Assembly (NCBI GenBank): GCA_023459215.1 | Contig: JAEWVF010000023.1 | Coordinates: forward strand, 14,799 to 78,798 | Source of the DNA: Chloroflexota bacterium | Lineage (GTDB): Bacteria > Chloroflexota > Anaerolineae > Anaerolineales > Villigracilaceae | Direction: 5' to 3' | DNA: 64,000 nucleotides | In this document: piece after piece, positions 8,423 to 16,664 of the stretch | Position numbering within the stretch: position 1 is the first letter of the stretch | How the letters are laid out: the number at the start of each line of letters is the position of its first letter | Position numbers and translations under genes: made by a program | Notes under the pieces: model-generated | What the model was told of the DNA's origin: nothing | The model's input: only the letters and a program-made list of their open reading frames with translations | Databases searched by the model: none

Positions 8423-8436
8423 CTCTAGAGGTTCTT

Positions 8437-10095
8437 ATGCTTAGTGTTCACCACCTTACCAAATCTTACGGCATCCAAACCGTTTTACAAGACATCACCT
8501 TCAATATCAGCGCGGGCGAAAAAATCGGCCTGGTCGGGCCGAACGGCTGCGGCAAAACCACCCTGATGCGCATTCTGGCCGGGCTGGAATTTTCGGATTC
8601 AGGAACCGTCTCGAGGACATTTCCCGGCCTGCGAATCGGATACCTGGCCCAAGGCTTTGACCTGCCGCTCGAGGCAACCATCCGCACCACCCTCAACCTG
8701 TCCGCCGTGGATGAGGCCGCCCTCGAAGCTGAAATCGCCTCCCTGGCCCAGGCGTTAACCGTTACCCCCGCCGATGCGGCCCTGCAAGCGCGCTACGACT
8801 CGGCCCTGGCGCAACTCTCCAGCCTCGACATCCACCCCGAAAGCATCCTGGCCCCGCTTGGGCTGGCCCACCTCGACCCCGAAACCCCGGTCGGCCAACT
8901 CAGCGGCGGACAAAAAACGCGTCTGCTGTTGGCGCGCATCCTGTTGACCGAGCCGCACCTGCTGCTGCTCGACGAACCGACCAACCATCTCGATATCGTC
9001 ATGCTCGAATGGCTCGAAGGCTGGGTGCGGCGCTTTAAGGGCGCGGTGCTGATCGTCTCACACGACCGCGCATTCCTGGATAACACCGTCGGCGCCATTT
9101 TTGAAATCGACCCCAAGAGCCACCAGCTAAAAGCCTATCCCGGCAACTATAGCGATTACGCTGCCCAAAAAGAAGTTGAGTTTGAGCAGCAATATCAGGC
9201 CTACAGCGACCAGCAGGTTCAACTCGCCCAACTGCGCGCGGCGGCCAGCCACATCCGCGGGCTAACGAAGATGAAAAAAGGCGGCAAAGCCGATGGCGGC
9301 GACAAGTTCGCCAAGGGCTTTTTCGGAAACCGCGCCACCAAAAACGTCGCCGGGCGGGCCAAAAATATCGAGGCGCGCATCCAGCACATTCTCGATGAAG
9401 AAAAAATCGACAAGCCGCGCGCCGATTGGCAGGTCAAACTGCAATTTGGCGCGGCGGGTCACCAATCGCGGGATGTTTTGAGCGTTGAAAACCTTTCGAT
9501 TGGCTACAGCCCCGATAAGCCCCTGTTGGGCGGCATCAACCTGCACATCGGGCCGGGAGAAAAAATCGTCCTGACCGGCGAGAACGGCAGCGGCAAAACC
9601 ACCCTGCTGCGCACCATCGCCGGGAAACTGCCCGCCCTGAGCGGTGCACTCAAGCTGGGTGCAGCCGTCAAATTGGGTTACATGACCCAGGAACAGGAAT
9701 CCCTGCCGCCCGACCTGACTCCGCTCGCGAGCCTGCAAGCCGTGGCGCCCTTCAACGAGACCGAGGCGCGCCACTTCCTGCACTTCCTGCTCTTCAGCGG
9801 CGACGATCCGCTGCGCCCGAATCACAGCCTGAGCTACGGCGAGCGCGCCCGCCTGCAACTCGGCCTGCTGATTGCCCAGGGCTGCAACTTCCTGCTGCTC
9901 GATGAGCCGATCAATCACCTCGACATCGCCTCGCGCTCGCGCTTCGAGCAGGCCCTGCGCCAGTTCGAAGGCGCGGTGCTGGCCGTTGTCCATGACCGCT
10001 ATTTTATTGAGCGTTTTGCCGAGACGGTTTGGGTTGTGGAGGCAGGGGAGGTGCGGATAAATCCGACCCAAGCCCTGAGCGGAGCGACGGAGTGA
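8437..10095 (+). CDS. ABC-F family ATPase (candidate ribosome-protection protein)
   Basis: A 552-residue soluble protein with two ABC ATPase domains and no membrane segment. Domain 1 has Walker A GPNGCGKTT (residues 34-42), signature LSGGQ and DEPTNHLDI. Domain 2 has GENGSGKTT, a degenerate signature LSYGE, and DEPINHLDI. The linker (about residues 240-330) is helical, with a basic Lys/Gly-rich tip (KMKKGGKADGG then FAKGFFGN), the part of ABC-F proteins that reaches the ribosomal P-site/exit-tunnel region. ABC-F members either adjust translation (EttA type) or displace antibiotics (Vml/Lsa/Msr type). The leader-peptide attenuator favours the latter. I chose ATG 8437 because GAGGT precedes it; an upstream TTG at 8389 lies inside the terminator. 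Its stop codon is in a repeat. Confidence 0.9.
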   Translation: MLSVHHLTKSYGIQTVLQDITFNISAGEKIGLVGPNGCGKTTLMRILAGLEFSDSGTVSRTFPGLRIGYLAQGFDLPLEATIRTTLNLSAVDEAALEAEIASLAQALTVTPADAALQARYDSALAQLSSLDIHPESILAPLGLAHLDPETPVGQLSGGQKTRLLLARILLTEPHLLLLDEPTNHLDIVMLEWLEGWVRRFKGAVLIVSHDRAFLDNTVGAIFEIDPKSHQLKAYPGNYSDYAAQKEVEFEQQYQAYSDQQVQLAQLRAAASHIRGLTKMKKGGKADGGDKFAKGFFGNRATKNVAGRAKNIEARIQHILDEEKIDKPRADWQVKLQFGAAGHQSRDVLSVENLSIGYSPDKPLLGGINLHIGPGEKIVLTGENGSGKTTLLRTIAGKLPALSGALKLGAAVKLGYMTQEQESLPPDLTPLASLQAVAPFNETEARHFLHFLLFSGDDPLRPNHSLSYGERARLQLGLLIAQGCNFLLLDEPINHLDIASRSRFEQALRQFEGAVLAVVHDRYFIERFAETVWVVEAGEVRINPTQALSGATE

Positions 10096-10172
10096 AACGA
10101 AGGAGCGTAGTCGAAGGGCGGTTTCGCAGCAGAACCGCCCTTCGACTGCGCTTTGCTCCGCTCAGGGCTTGG
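10068..10172. repeat. Large REP-like palindrome carrying both flanking stop codons
   Basis: Outer arms CCAAGCCCTGAGCGGAGC (10068-10085) and GCTCCGCTCAGGGCTTGG (10155-10172) are exact reverse complements, as are inner arms AGTCGAAGGGCGGTT (10109-10123) and AACCGCCCTTCGACT (10133-10147). The ABC-F stop (10093-10095) and the desaturase stop (10162-10164) both fall inside it. It can act as a bidirectional terminator. Related sequences occur at 344, 595, 42067 and 47971. Confidence 0.85.
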
Positions 10173-11625
10173 ATATCATTTGTGCCACCAACTTGCCCGA
10201 AAGCGTCACCATAGGCACGCCGCCGCCGGGGTGGGTGGTGCCGCCAACGAAGTACAGACCCTCGAACTCGGAGCGGTTGTGCGGGCGTTTGAAGGGCGCG
10301 AAGCGGTCGTTGAATGAGACGCCGTACAACGCGCCGCGATGCGCCCCGGTTTTTTGCTGGATGTCGAGGGGGGTCAGCAACTGCTGGTAGCGAATCTTAT
10401 TCCGCACGTCCAACCCGACACTTGCCAGCCGAATAAGCAGTTTTTCGCTCACTGCGGCCCTATCCACCGCGCTGGGGGCGGAATCGAGCGCCGGGGCATT
10501 GGCCATCACGAACCAGTTTTCGCAGCCTGCGGGGGCGTGAGCGGCGTCCGTTTTGGAGGTGATGCACAGGTAGAGGGTCGGCTCGTCGGGCAGGACCCGC
10601 TCTGAGAATATCTGCTCAAACTCGCGGCGGTAGTCGGACGAGAAAAAGATGTTGTGATGGGCCAGGTCGGGGTACGCGCCCTCGACGCCGAGCAGCAGAA
10701 TCATGCCCGAGCAGGAGACATCGCGCTTCTTTAGCGTATCCAGCCGCCGGGTGGCGCGATCCGATTGCATCAGGCCGTAGGTGCTGGTCACGTCGAGGTT
10801 CGAGATCAGGGTCGAGGTTGGCAGAATTTCCCCGTTTTCCAAAAGAACAGATGAAACCTGTTTGCCGTGCAGGCAGATTTCGCGGACTTTCGTGTTCAGG
10901 CGAATTTCAACGCCCAGTTCACGGGCCAACTTCTCGTAGGCGCGGGCGATGGCGTAGATGCCGCCCTGCGGATACCAGACGCCTTCGGTCAGTTCGACAT
11001 GGGCAATAACGCCGAGGGTGGCCGGGGCCAGGTAGGGACTCGCACCGACGTAAGTGGCGAAACGCCCAAGCAACTGGCGCAGGTGCGGATGGCGGATGCG
11101 GCGTTCGATGCTTTGCTGGAGGGTGCGGACAACATCGACGCTGAGGGCGTCTTTGATGGTGACTTTTTTCAGGCTGGCGAGCGAGGGTGGCGGGCCGTAG
11201 GTGAAGACCGGGCCGGTGATGCGATGCAGGCGGGCGGCTTCGGCCAAGAAATCGAGGTAGCCTTCCAGGTCGCGCGGCTCGAGTTTGCTGATTTGGGCGG
11301 CGGTCTTGGGCAGGTCGCGCGAAAGGTCGAGGCTCGTTCCATCGGGCCAGAAGTAGCGGGTAAGCGGCTCGACCGGCAGCAGGGTCAGGTAGTCTTGGAG
11401 GCGGCGACCTGCCGCGCGGAAAAGGTCTTCAAAAACCCCGCGCATGGTGATGACCGAGGGGCCGGTATCAAAGCGAAAGCCTTGCGCCGTGATTTCGGAC
11501 ATTTTGCCGCCGACGGCAGGATTCTGCTCAAGGACAGTGACTTTGTGTCCGCTGGCGGCCAGGTGAATGGCGGCAGACAGCCCGCCGATGCCCGCGCCGA
11601 GGATGAGGATGGGTTGGTTCGACAT
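10162..11625 (-). CDS. Phytoene desaturase (CrtI)-family FAD-dependent oxidoreductase
   Basis: A 487-residue flavoprotein of the carotenoid desaturase/isomerase family. The N-terminal dinucleotide-binding fold is ILILGAGIGGLSAAIHLAASG with the following VLEQNPAVGGKMSE, the family motif FRFDTGPSVITMRGVFEDLF comes next, and the C-terminal FAD motif is GLYFVGGTTHPGGGVPMVTLSG. Such enzymes desaturate phytoene, hydroxycarotenoids or diapocarotenoids; no phytoene synthase or other crt gene is nearby, so the substrate is open. The start at 11625 (MSNQPILILG) is well placed. The last codons and TGA lie in the 10068-10172 palindrome, so the native C-terminus may have been changed by the repeat. Confidence 0.88.
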   Translation of the reverse strand: MSNQPILILGAGIGGLSAAIHLAASGHKVTVLEQNPAVGGKMSEITAQGFRFDTGPSVITMRGVFEDLFRAAGRRLQDYLTLLPVEPLTRYFWPDGTSLDLSRDLPKTAAQISKLEPRDLEGYLDFLAEAARLHRITGPVFTYGPPPSLASLKKVTIKDALSVDVVRTLQQSIERRIRHPHLRQLLGRFATYVGASPYLAPATLGVIAHVELTEGVWYPQGGIYAIARAYEKLARELGVEIRLNTKVREICLHGKQVSSVLLENGEILPTSTLISNLDVTSTYGLMQSDRATRRLDTLKKRDVSCSGMILLLGVEGAYPDLAHHNIFFSSDYRREFEQIFSERVLPDEPTLYLCITSKTDAAHAPAGCENWFVMANAPALDSAPSAVDRAAVSEKLLIRLASVGLDVRNKIRYQQLLTPLDIQQKTGAHRGALYGVSFNDRFAPFKRPHNRSEFEGLYFVGGTTHPGGGVPMVTLSGKLVAQMISKP

Positions 11626-11667
11626 CGAGTTTGTTCTCCATGTTGATGATACTCGAAGATACCAGGA

Positions 11668-11703
11668 ATCAAAACGGGACGGTTCTGGCCGTCCCGTTTT
11701 GAT
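11668..11703. terminator. Intrinsic terminator after the ABC-2 exporter genes
   Basis: AAAACGGGACGG / CCGTCCCGTTTT form a perfect 12-bp stem around TTCTGG, extended by ATC/GAT. It separates the ABC permease from the desaturase, both on the minus strand. Confidence 0.85.
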
Positions 11704-11708
11704 TTTAA

Positions 11709-12443
11709 TCAGTCCGTAATCAATTTTTCGCGCCGGAACTGTGACAAGGCATAGGCCAGCAGGCCGAGATCGAAAACCAGCAGGATGAGCAGCGCCCCGG
11801 CCAAAAGCTGTGGCAGGCTTAACCCGACCAGGAAGGCATCCAGGCCGGCAAGAACTTCCTTGGGCAGGAAGGAGAGCGCAAAGAGCGGAATCAGCAAGAC
11901 GAACATGATGATGCTCAGTGTCTGCTGGGCGGCGCGGGCGGTGGCGGCGCGCAGCGAGATGGCAATCCCCAACCCGGCGGCGAAGACCGAAATCAGCAGG
12001 CTGACCGCCAGAATCACGGCGAACAAGGCCGGCGGGTAGAGAGTCACGGTCCCCTGCCAGTAGACCAGGTTAATCGTCAGCAGGTTGAGCAGCACGGTGG
12101 CGACGGTGATTCCCCAGCCATAAAGCACTACTGCGCCCAGTTTGCCAAACAGGATGGCGCGATCCGAAAGGCGGCTGGCAAGCAGAGTCTCGAGGGTATG
12201 ACGCTCGCGCTCCCCGGCGAAGGTGTCGGCGGTCACACCGCTGACCAACAGGTAGGGAATCCAGGCCCAAAAAGCCAGGCTGGCCGGGGATTGCAGGCTT
12301 TCGATCCCATTTTGGAGCGGCAGCAGGATGCCGAACACGCCGACAAATACGAGCAGCCGTACCAGGCTGGTGCGTCCCTGACCGCGTTGAAAGAGCAATT
12401 CTTTGATTTCTTTTTCGATGACGGTGAAAATATCGGTCAACAT
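11709..12443 (-). CDS. ABC-2 type transporter permease
   Basis: A 244-residue inner-membrane protein with about six hydrophobic helices. It has the ABC-2 permease pattern: amphipathic N-terminus (IFTVIEKEIKELLFQRG), a long cytoplasmic loop DTFAGERERHTLETLLASRLSD, which contacts the ATPase, and hydrophobic pairs afterward. It pairs with the ATPase gene whose stop codon lies 2 nt upstream of this start. Such systems export drugs, lipids, peptides or support gliding; the substrate is unknown. Confidence 0.85.
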   Translation of the reverse strand: MLTDIFTVIEKEIKELLFQRGQGRTSLVRLLVFVGVFGILLPLQNGIESLQSPASLAFWAWIPYLLVSGVTADTFAGERERHTLETLLASRLSDRAILFGKLGAVVLYGWGITVATVLLNLLTINLVYWQGTVTLYPPALFAVILAVSLLISVFAAGLGIAISLRAATARAAQQTLSIIMFVLLIPLFALSFLPKEVLAGLDAFLVGLSLPQLLAGALLILLVFDLGLLAYALSQFRREKLITD

Positions 12444-12445
12444 GG

Positions 12446-13375
12446 TTATCCCTGTTCGAGCAATGAGAGGAAAGCCTGTTCCAGGTCGGCTTTGCCCTTG
12501 CGGACTTCTTCAATCTGCGCCCCGGCCTGCACCAGCAGGTTGACGATTGGCGCGGAGGAGCCGGATTGGTGGAATTCGACAACGATCTGGCCTGCTCCGT
12601 TATGAACGGCGGATACCGCCGGAAGCGCACGAATCGCCCCGAGGGCCTGTTCACTGAACCCCGAGCCGCTGATCTCCAGCCGGGGCTGGCCGCTGGTGCG
12701 GCGCAGTTCGTCTGGGCTGCCGGTGGCGATCAGTTTTCCCTGGCGGATAACGCCCACCTGCGCGCACAACTTTTCGGCTTCGGTCAGGTTGTGGGTCGTC
12801 AGGAAGATGGTCACACCTTCGCTTTGGGCCAGGTTGGCCAGGTCGTCACGCAGCGCGGCGGAGGCAATCGGGTCGAGGCCGGCGGTCGGTTCATCGAGGA
12901 AGACCAGCGCCGGGCGATGGAGCAGGGCGCGGGCAACGGCCAGCTTTTGCTTCATACCGCGACTCCAGTTGCCGGCGGTTTCGTCGCGACGATCCCACAG
13001 GTCGAGATTGGTCAGCAATTCCTTGATGCGCGCCTGGCGTTCGGCTGCGGGCATACGCCAGATTTTGGCGTAAAAATCGAGGTTGTCATAGGCGCTCAGG
13101 CGTTCGTAGATGCCGTTTTGTTCGAGCAAGGCCCCGCAGCGGGCGCGAATCTCGTCGGCCTGGGTGCGGGTGTTGAACCCGAGCACTTCGGCCTGGCCGG
13201 AGGTTGGTTCCAGCAAACCGAGCAAGAGGCGGATGGTGGTGGTTTTCCCGGCGCCATTGGGGCCGAGGAAACCAAAGACCGTTCCGGGAGCGACTTCGAG
13301 CGAGATACCGTCCACGGCGCGGACGGCGGCAAAGTCACGGGTAAGTTGGGTGGTTCGGAGAGCGTAGAGGGGCAT
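12446..13375 (-). CDS. ABC transporter ATP-binding protein (ABC-2 partner)
   Basis: A 309-residue ATPase of the drug/antibiotic exporter type (CcmA/DrrA/NatA-like). Motifs: Walker A GPNGAGKTTT, signature WSRGMKQKLAVARALLHRP (ABC signature SRGMKQ), Walker B LVFLDEPTAGLDP, H-loop TTHNLTEAE. About 90 C-terminal residues form the accessory domain common in this class. I start it at ATG 13375 (MPLYALRTTQLT), 6 nt after AAGGAAC; the longer open frame upstream runs through repeat DNA. It forms an operon with the permease. Confidence 0.88.
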   Translation of the reverse strand: MPLYALRTTQLTRDFAAVRAVDGISLEVAPGTVFGFLGPNGAGKTTTIRLLLGLLEPTSGQAEVLGFNTRTQADEIRARCGALLEQNGIYERLSAYDNLDFYAKIWRMPAAERQARIKELLTNLDLWDRRDETAGNWSRGMKQKLAVARALLHRPALVFLDEPTAGLDPIASAALRDDLANLAQSEGVTIFLTTHNLTEAEKLCAQVGVIRQGKLIATGSPDELRRTSGQPRLEISGSGFSEQALGAIRALPAVSAVHNGAGQIVVEFHQSGSSAPIVNLLVQAGAQIEEVRKGKADLEQAFLSLLEQG

Positions 13376-13397
13376 GATGTTCCTTTTTGAATGTTCT

Positions 13398-13540
13398 TGT
13401 GAGCCGCTGGTCGAGTAAGACGCCGCTCTCTGGCGTCTGTATCGAGACCCGGCGAGCGTCACACTGCCAGTGCAGGTGAGCAATCTCCTGGCACAAGCAG
13501 ATTGCCGCGCCGCCAAGAGCGCGGCTCGCAATGACATTTG
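13398..13540. repeat. Composite REP-like repeat between two operons
   Basis: The stretch holds two mosaic elements. The first, on the minus strand, contains GGGTCTCGATACAGACGCC and TACTCGACCAGCGGC, related to the copy at 42128-42175. The second carries CAATCTCCTGGCACAAGCAG with GCGGCTCGCAATGACATT, the familiar TCATTGCGAG...GCAATCTCC type of dispersed repeat. Internal short inverted repeats (GCCGCTCTCTGGCG, GCCGCGCCGCC) occur. No gene is supported here. Confidence 0.6.
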
Positions 13541-13542
13541 TG

Positions 13543-13851
13543 TTATTTTGTCTGCTCGACAAATTGTGACAATTTCTTGCGATAATTCGTAAACGCTTCG
13601 CGACCGGTTTCGCTCAGGCTGCACAACGTCAGCGGGTATTTGCCGCGAAATGTTTTTTCGATCTGGATATAACCGGCTTCCTCAAGTTTGGTCAGATGCG
13701 CTGAGAGATTGCCCTTGGTCAGTCCGGTTTCGCGCTGGAGGAAGACAAAGTCGGCGCTTTCGACCGCAGCCAGGATGGCGGCAATAACTGCGCGTGACGG
13801 CTCATGCAGCAAACGGTCGACATCGGTCAGGGCGCGCAGGTCATTGCTCAT
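13543..13851 (-). CDS. Winged-helix transcriptional regulator
   Basis: A 102-residue DNA-binding protein of the wHTH type often annotated HTH_27/ArsR-like. The helix-turn-helix is ESADFVFLQRETGLTKGNLS followed by AHLTKLEEAGYIQIEK, and the wing is FRGKYPLTLCSLSETG. The ATG at 13851 overlaps the end of the upstream membrane-protein gene by 11 bp, showing translational coupling in a three-gene operon. The probable target is the palindrome ACTAGTTTG-N5-CAAACTAGT at 15251-15273 in the operon's own promoter. No metal-binding residues are evident. Confidence 0.85.
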   Translation of the reverse strand: MSNDLRALTDVDRLLHEPSRAVIAAILAAVESADFVFLQRETGLTKGNLSAHLTKLEEAGYIQIEKTFRGKYPLTLCSLSETGREAFTNYRKKLSQFVEQTK

Positions 13852-14593
13852 CGTGGGCCTCGCTGGCCGGGTTGTCCCGCAGGTAGCGAACCAGAGTAAA
13901 AACGCCACTGCCCAGGAGCATAAGTCCCAGGCTGCCGCACAGAAGAGCGGTCAGCCAATAGGCAAAATCGGCGTTCAGGCGCATGGCATTGGCGATTTCT
14001 ACCGGCATGGAAGCTGTAATTGAGCTGGCAAACAATTCTGCCGGCAAGATGTAAGCCCGGTTATGGTTGAAGGCCAGGGTGGCAAGAATGAGGCTTAACC
14101 CGATGCCCAGCCAACCGAAAAATTGAAACCGTACAAGTTCCGTTTGGCGAGCCTGGCTGAGCAGGCTGAGGCTAAAGCCAAGCCCGATCAAGACCGGCAA
14201 CCAGGTGATGCCATAGAGCACCGCCGCTCTCGCCCACGGAAAAAACAGCACCAAAATAATGACCAGAAAAAGCGCGCCAAAAACCGGTGCCAGAATTTTC
14301 CAGTTTTTCTGGAGGCGGCTGGCAGCATTTTCCTGCTTGTAGGCCACATATCCGGTGCGCTGGTAGGTAATATTTTGTTTGAGCCAGGTAATCGCAACCA
14401 ACCCAAGAGGCAGACCAAGAACCAGGATGGTATTTTTCAAATCAGTGGCCGGGAATGGCAGCCAATTGGCTGATTGAGTTGCATAAATAATTCCGAGAAA
14501 GGCAAGGATAATCCCGGAGAGAATTTCCCATAGCCCATCGATGTACCAGTAGCCGCGCGTACGCTGGACAGCAAGTTCCAGGTTATTCTTCAT
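13841..14593 (-). CDS. Multi-pass membrane protein, paralogue of its upstream neighbour
   Basis: I recognise no functional family. The 250-residue protein has six or seven hydrophobic helices. It shares several local patterns with the neighbouring upstream gene: an aromatic start RTRGYWYIDGLWEI (neighbour RAFQYWYVDGTFEF), a cytoplasmic loop ITYQRTGYVAYKQ (neighbour ITFPRTGYISFPR), and a tail LVRYLRDNPASE (neighbour LWQYLRENPVSE). The pair therefore arose by tandem duplication. The start is ATG 14593 (MKNNLELAV), overlapping the previous gene by 11 bp. It precedes and overlaps the wHTH gene. Confidence 0.75.
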   Translation of the reverse strand: MKNNLELAVQRTRGYWYIDGLWEILSGIILAFLGIIYATQSANWLPFPATDLKNTILVLGLPLGLVAITWLKQNITYQRTGYVAYKQENAASRLQKNWKILAPVFGALFLVIILVLFFPWARAAVLYGITWLPVLIGLGFSLSLLSQARQTELVRFQFFGWLGIGLSLILATLAFNHNRAYILPAELFASSITASMPVEIANAMRLNADFAYWLTALLCGSLGLMLLGSGVFTLVRYLRDNPASEAHDEQ

Positions 14594-15233
14594 TCGTGCC
14601 TCCACCTTGTTCCGAAACAGGATTTTCGCGCAAATACTGCCACAGGCTGATTCCGCCAACGGCCAACATGCTCAGCCCCAGCAATCCGTAGAAAGCCGTC
14701 AGACCCAGGTCGCCGGGCAGGTTGGCAAACCCGAATGCTGTGCCAATCCCGATACTCACTGCCGCGTGAATGAAAAAGCGCGCCACACCGGTACGAAATC
14801 CCAGGTAGGTCACCACCAAACTGAAAAGGACACCTGAAGCGGTGACGGTCCAGTCAAAACCGATGGGACGGTTGGCCAGCAGCAGCACCATCCCGGCAGA
14901 GACAACCGCTGAAACCGCACCCAACAACAGCGCACGTCCCCAACGGTTGGAACCCGTTTTACGCGGGAAGGAAATGTAGCCGGTACGCGGAAAGGTGATG
15001 CGCTCTTTCATCGCCATCACCAGGCGGTTGATCAGATACGAGCCGCCAATCATCACCAGCAGGAAGAAGACAATCAGCAGGTTGGAAAACCAGGTCTCGG
15101 CCAGCAGGTATTGGGCGTAGAAATAGGCTGCCAGAACCAGGCAAATTCCGCCAAAACTGAATTCAAAGGTGCCATCCACATACCAGTACTGGAAGGCGCG
15201 TTTCTGGGCGTGCTGCAGGGGGTCAGTCGTCAT
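14583..15233 (-). CDS. Multi-pass membrane protein, paralogue of its downstream neighbour
   Basis: A 216-residue protein with six hydrophobic helices and the conserved patterns QYWYVDGTFEFSFGG (N-terminal), ERITFPRTGYISFPRK (cytoplasmic loop) and LWQYLRENPVSE (C-terminal), all matched in the next gene. It is the first gene of the operon and lies just downstream of the 15251-15273 palindrome. The function is unknown; pairing with a wHTH regulator in one transcript suggests an autoregulated membrane stress or sensing unit, which is inference. Confidence 0.75.
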   Translation of the reverse strand: MTTDPLQHAQKRAFQYWYVDGTFEFSFGGICLVLAAYFYAQYLLAETWFSNLLIVFFLLVMIGGSYLINRLVMAMKERITFPRTGYISFPRKTGSNRWGRALLLGAVSAVVSAGMVLLLANRPIGFDWTVTASGVLFSLVVTYLGFRTGVARFFIHAAVSIGIGTAFGFANLPGDLGLTAFYGLLGLSMLAVGGISLWQYLRENPVSEQGGGTNEE

Positions 15234-15250
15234 AGGAAACCTTTCTGAAA

Positions 15251-15273
15251 ACTAGTTTGTATTGCAAACTAGT
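15251..15273. promoter_or_regulatory. Palindromic operator of the wHTH/membrane-protein operon
   Basis: ACTAGTTTG-TATTG-CAAACTAGT is a perfect 9-bp inverted repeat, followed by GTTTGTATATTAC. It sits 17 bp upstream of the first start codon, where a repressor would block transcription. Confidence 0.7.
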
Positions 15274-15347
15274 TTGTATATTACGACTGTTTTCTATGCT
15301 TGTCAAGAGGGTTGGTCGGGAGTACTCTTTAAACAGCGAGGCACAAA

Positions 15348-16661
15348 ATGAAAAGAAGTTACCTGCTCCTGGTGTTTTGGTTCATACAGGCTTGCGCACC
15401 GGCAACAACCCCTCCCGTGGCAACCTCAACAGCCTCTCCCTTGATGCTGCCAAGCAGCACCCATACCAATGCGCCTCAACCTGCCCCAACGACAACACTG
15501 ACAGCGCAACCCAGCCCGTCGGCCACAAACGATATCCCCCAACCAGCTTCGCCACATCCCCGATCAGGGCAACTCGTTCAGATAATCTCAATCCAGATGT
15601 TTGACCGCCAAACAGGTTGGGCATTGGATGCTCAAAACCACCTTTTGCACACGGTGGATGGCGGCTTGACCTGGCAAGATGTCACCCCACCCGAAGGAGC
15701 CTATAACAGTAACGGATTCTTCGCTCTTGATTCGAACCGAGCCTGGGCAACCTTTTTTACCGGATTGGGCCAACCGATCTCAGCGGCAGTTGTCTGGTAT
15801 ACGCAAGATGGCGGGATAAACTGGCAAACGAGCCAGCCATTCCCGGTCAACCTGGATCGCGAAGGAAAGGATGTTCCCGTTGATTATTACCAGCCCCAAA
15901 ATCTTTACTTTTTGGATTCACAAACCGGCTGGCTGTTGGTGGATGTATATTATGGGATGCACTCAACCCGCCTGCTGCTCTTCCGCAGCCAGGATGGCGG
16001 CCAAACCTGGAAGGTTGTCAACGATCATTACCACGATTTACAAAAGGCCATCGGTATTGGTGTAATTTTTATCGATCAAAAAACAGGCTGGTATGCAGAA
16101 AATGATATTCGCTTCCAATGGATGTCTCTGCGCATTGACGATTTGGTGGCGCAGGGCGGCTGGAAACTGCGTAAAACCAACAACGGCGGCGATTCCTTCC
16201 GGGAATTTTCGTTATTGCCCCTGCCGCCAGAAATGAAAAGCCCCGCATTCAGACAAAAAAATGCCGACTGCGGCGAAACACACCTGTTAAGCATCATCCC
16301 TGGAACAATCGGCGTGGAATGGACTTGTTGGATTTACACAGAACCGAGGCAGGAACTGAGCTTCTTTGCCATCAGCGAGGATGCCGGCCTCTCCTGGCAT
16401 TCCTGGCAAGCATCCGGCAATGAGTTTTTCCTGGATGCCCAACACGGCTGGCGTCTGGTAAACCGGCAGGTGCAGCAAACCTTCAACAGCGGTCAGGGTT
16501 GGATAAACGTTAAGACTGTAGCCTGGGAGACTGCTCAATTCGATTTTGTCGATCTCTCTACCGGCTGGGCCATCGTCACCAACGGCAACGCAACTGCCCT
16601 GGTGCAAACCACTGATGGCGGAAAAACCTGGCAAGAAATTACCCCTCTTGTGGGTCAATAG
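15348..16661 (+). CDS. Lipoprotein with Asp-box/YCF48-like beta-propeller repeats
   Basis: A 437-residue exported protein. The signal peptide MKRSYLLLVFWFIQAC ends at a lipobox (FIQAC), so Cys16 is probably lipid-modified, and a Thr/Pro/Ser-rich linker (residues 17-62) follows. The rest is built from repeated Asp-box-like motifs: HTVDGGLTWQ, YTQDGGINWQ, RSQDGGQTWK, KTNNGGDSFR, ISEDAGLSWH and QTTDGGKTWQ, consistent with a six- to seven-bladed propeller as in BNR or YCF48/HCF136-like proteins. No catalytic sialidase residues are apparent. It ends 3 bp before the convergent WYL regulator. Confidence 0.82.
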   Translation: MKRSYLLLVFWFIQACAPATTPPVATSTASPLMLPSSTHTNAPQPAPTTTLTAQPSPSATNDIPQPASPHPRSGQLVQIISIQMFDRQTGWALDAQNHLLHTVDGGLTWQDVTPPEGAYNSNGFFALDSNRAWATFFTGLGQPISAAVVWYTQDGGINWQTSQPFPVNLDREGKDVPVDYYQPQNLYFLDSQTGWLLVDVYYGMHSTRLLLFRSQDGGQTWKVVNDHYHDLQKAIGIGVIFIDQKTGWYAENDIRFQWMSLRIDDLVAQGGWKLRKTNNGGDSFREFSLLPLPPEMKSPAFRQKNADCGETHLLSIIPGTIGVEWTCWIYTEPRQELSFFAISEDAGLSWHSWQASGNEFFLDAQHGWRLVNRQVQQTFNSGQGWINVKTVAWETAQFDFVDLSTGWAIVTNGNATALVQTTDGGKTWQEITPLVGQ

Positions 16662-16664
16662 AAG

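Noticed and set aside
13376..13624. N-terminal extension of the ABC ATPase at 12446
   Set aside because: The extra codons run through REP-like repeat DNA, whereas ATG 13375 has a good ribosome site and begins the domain normally.
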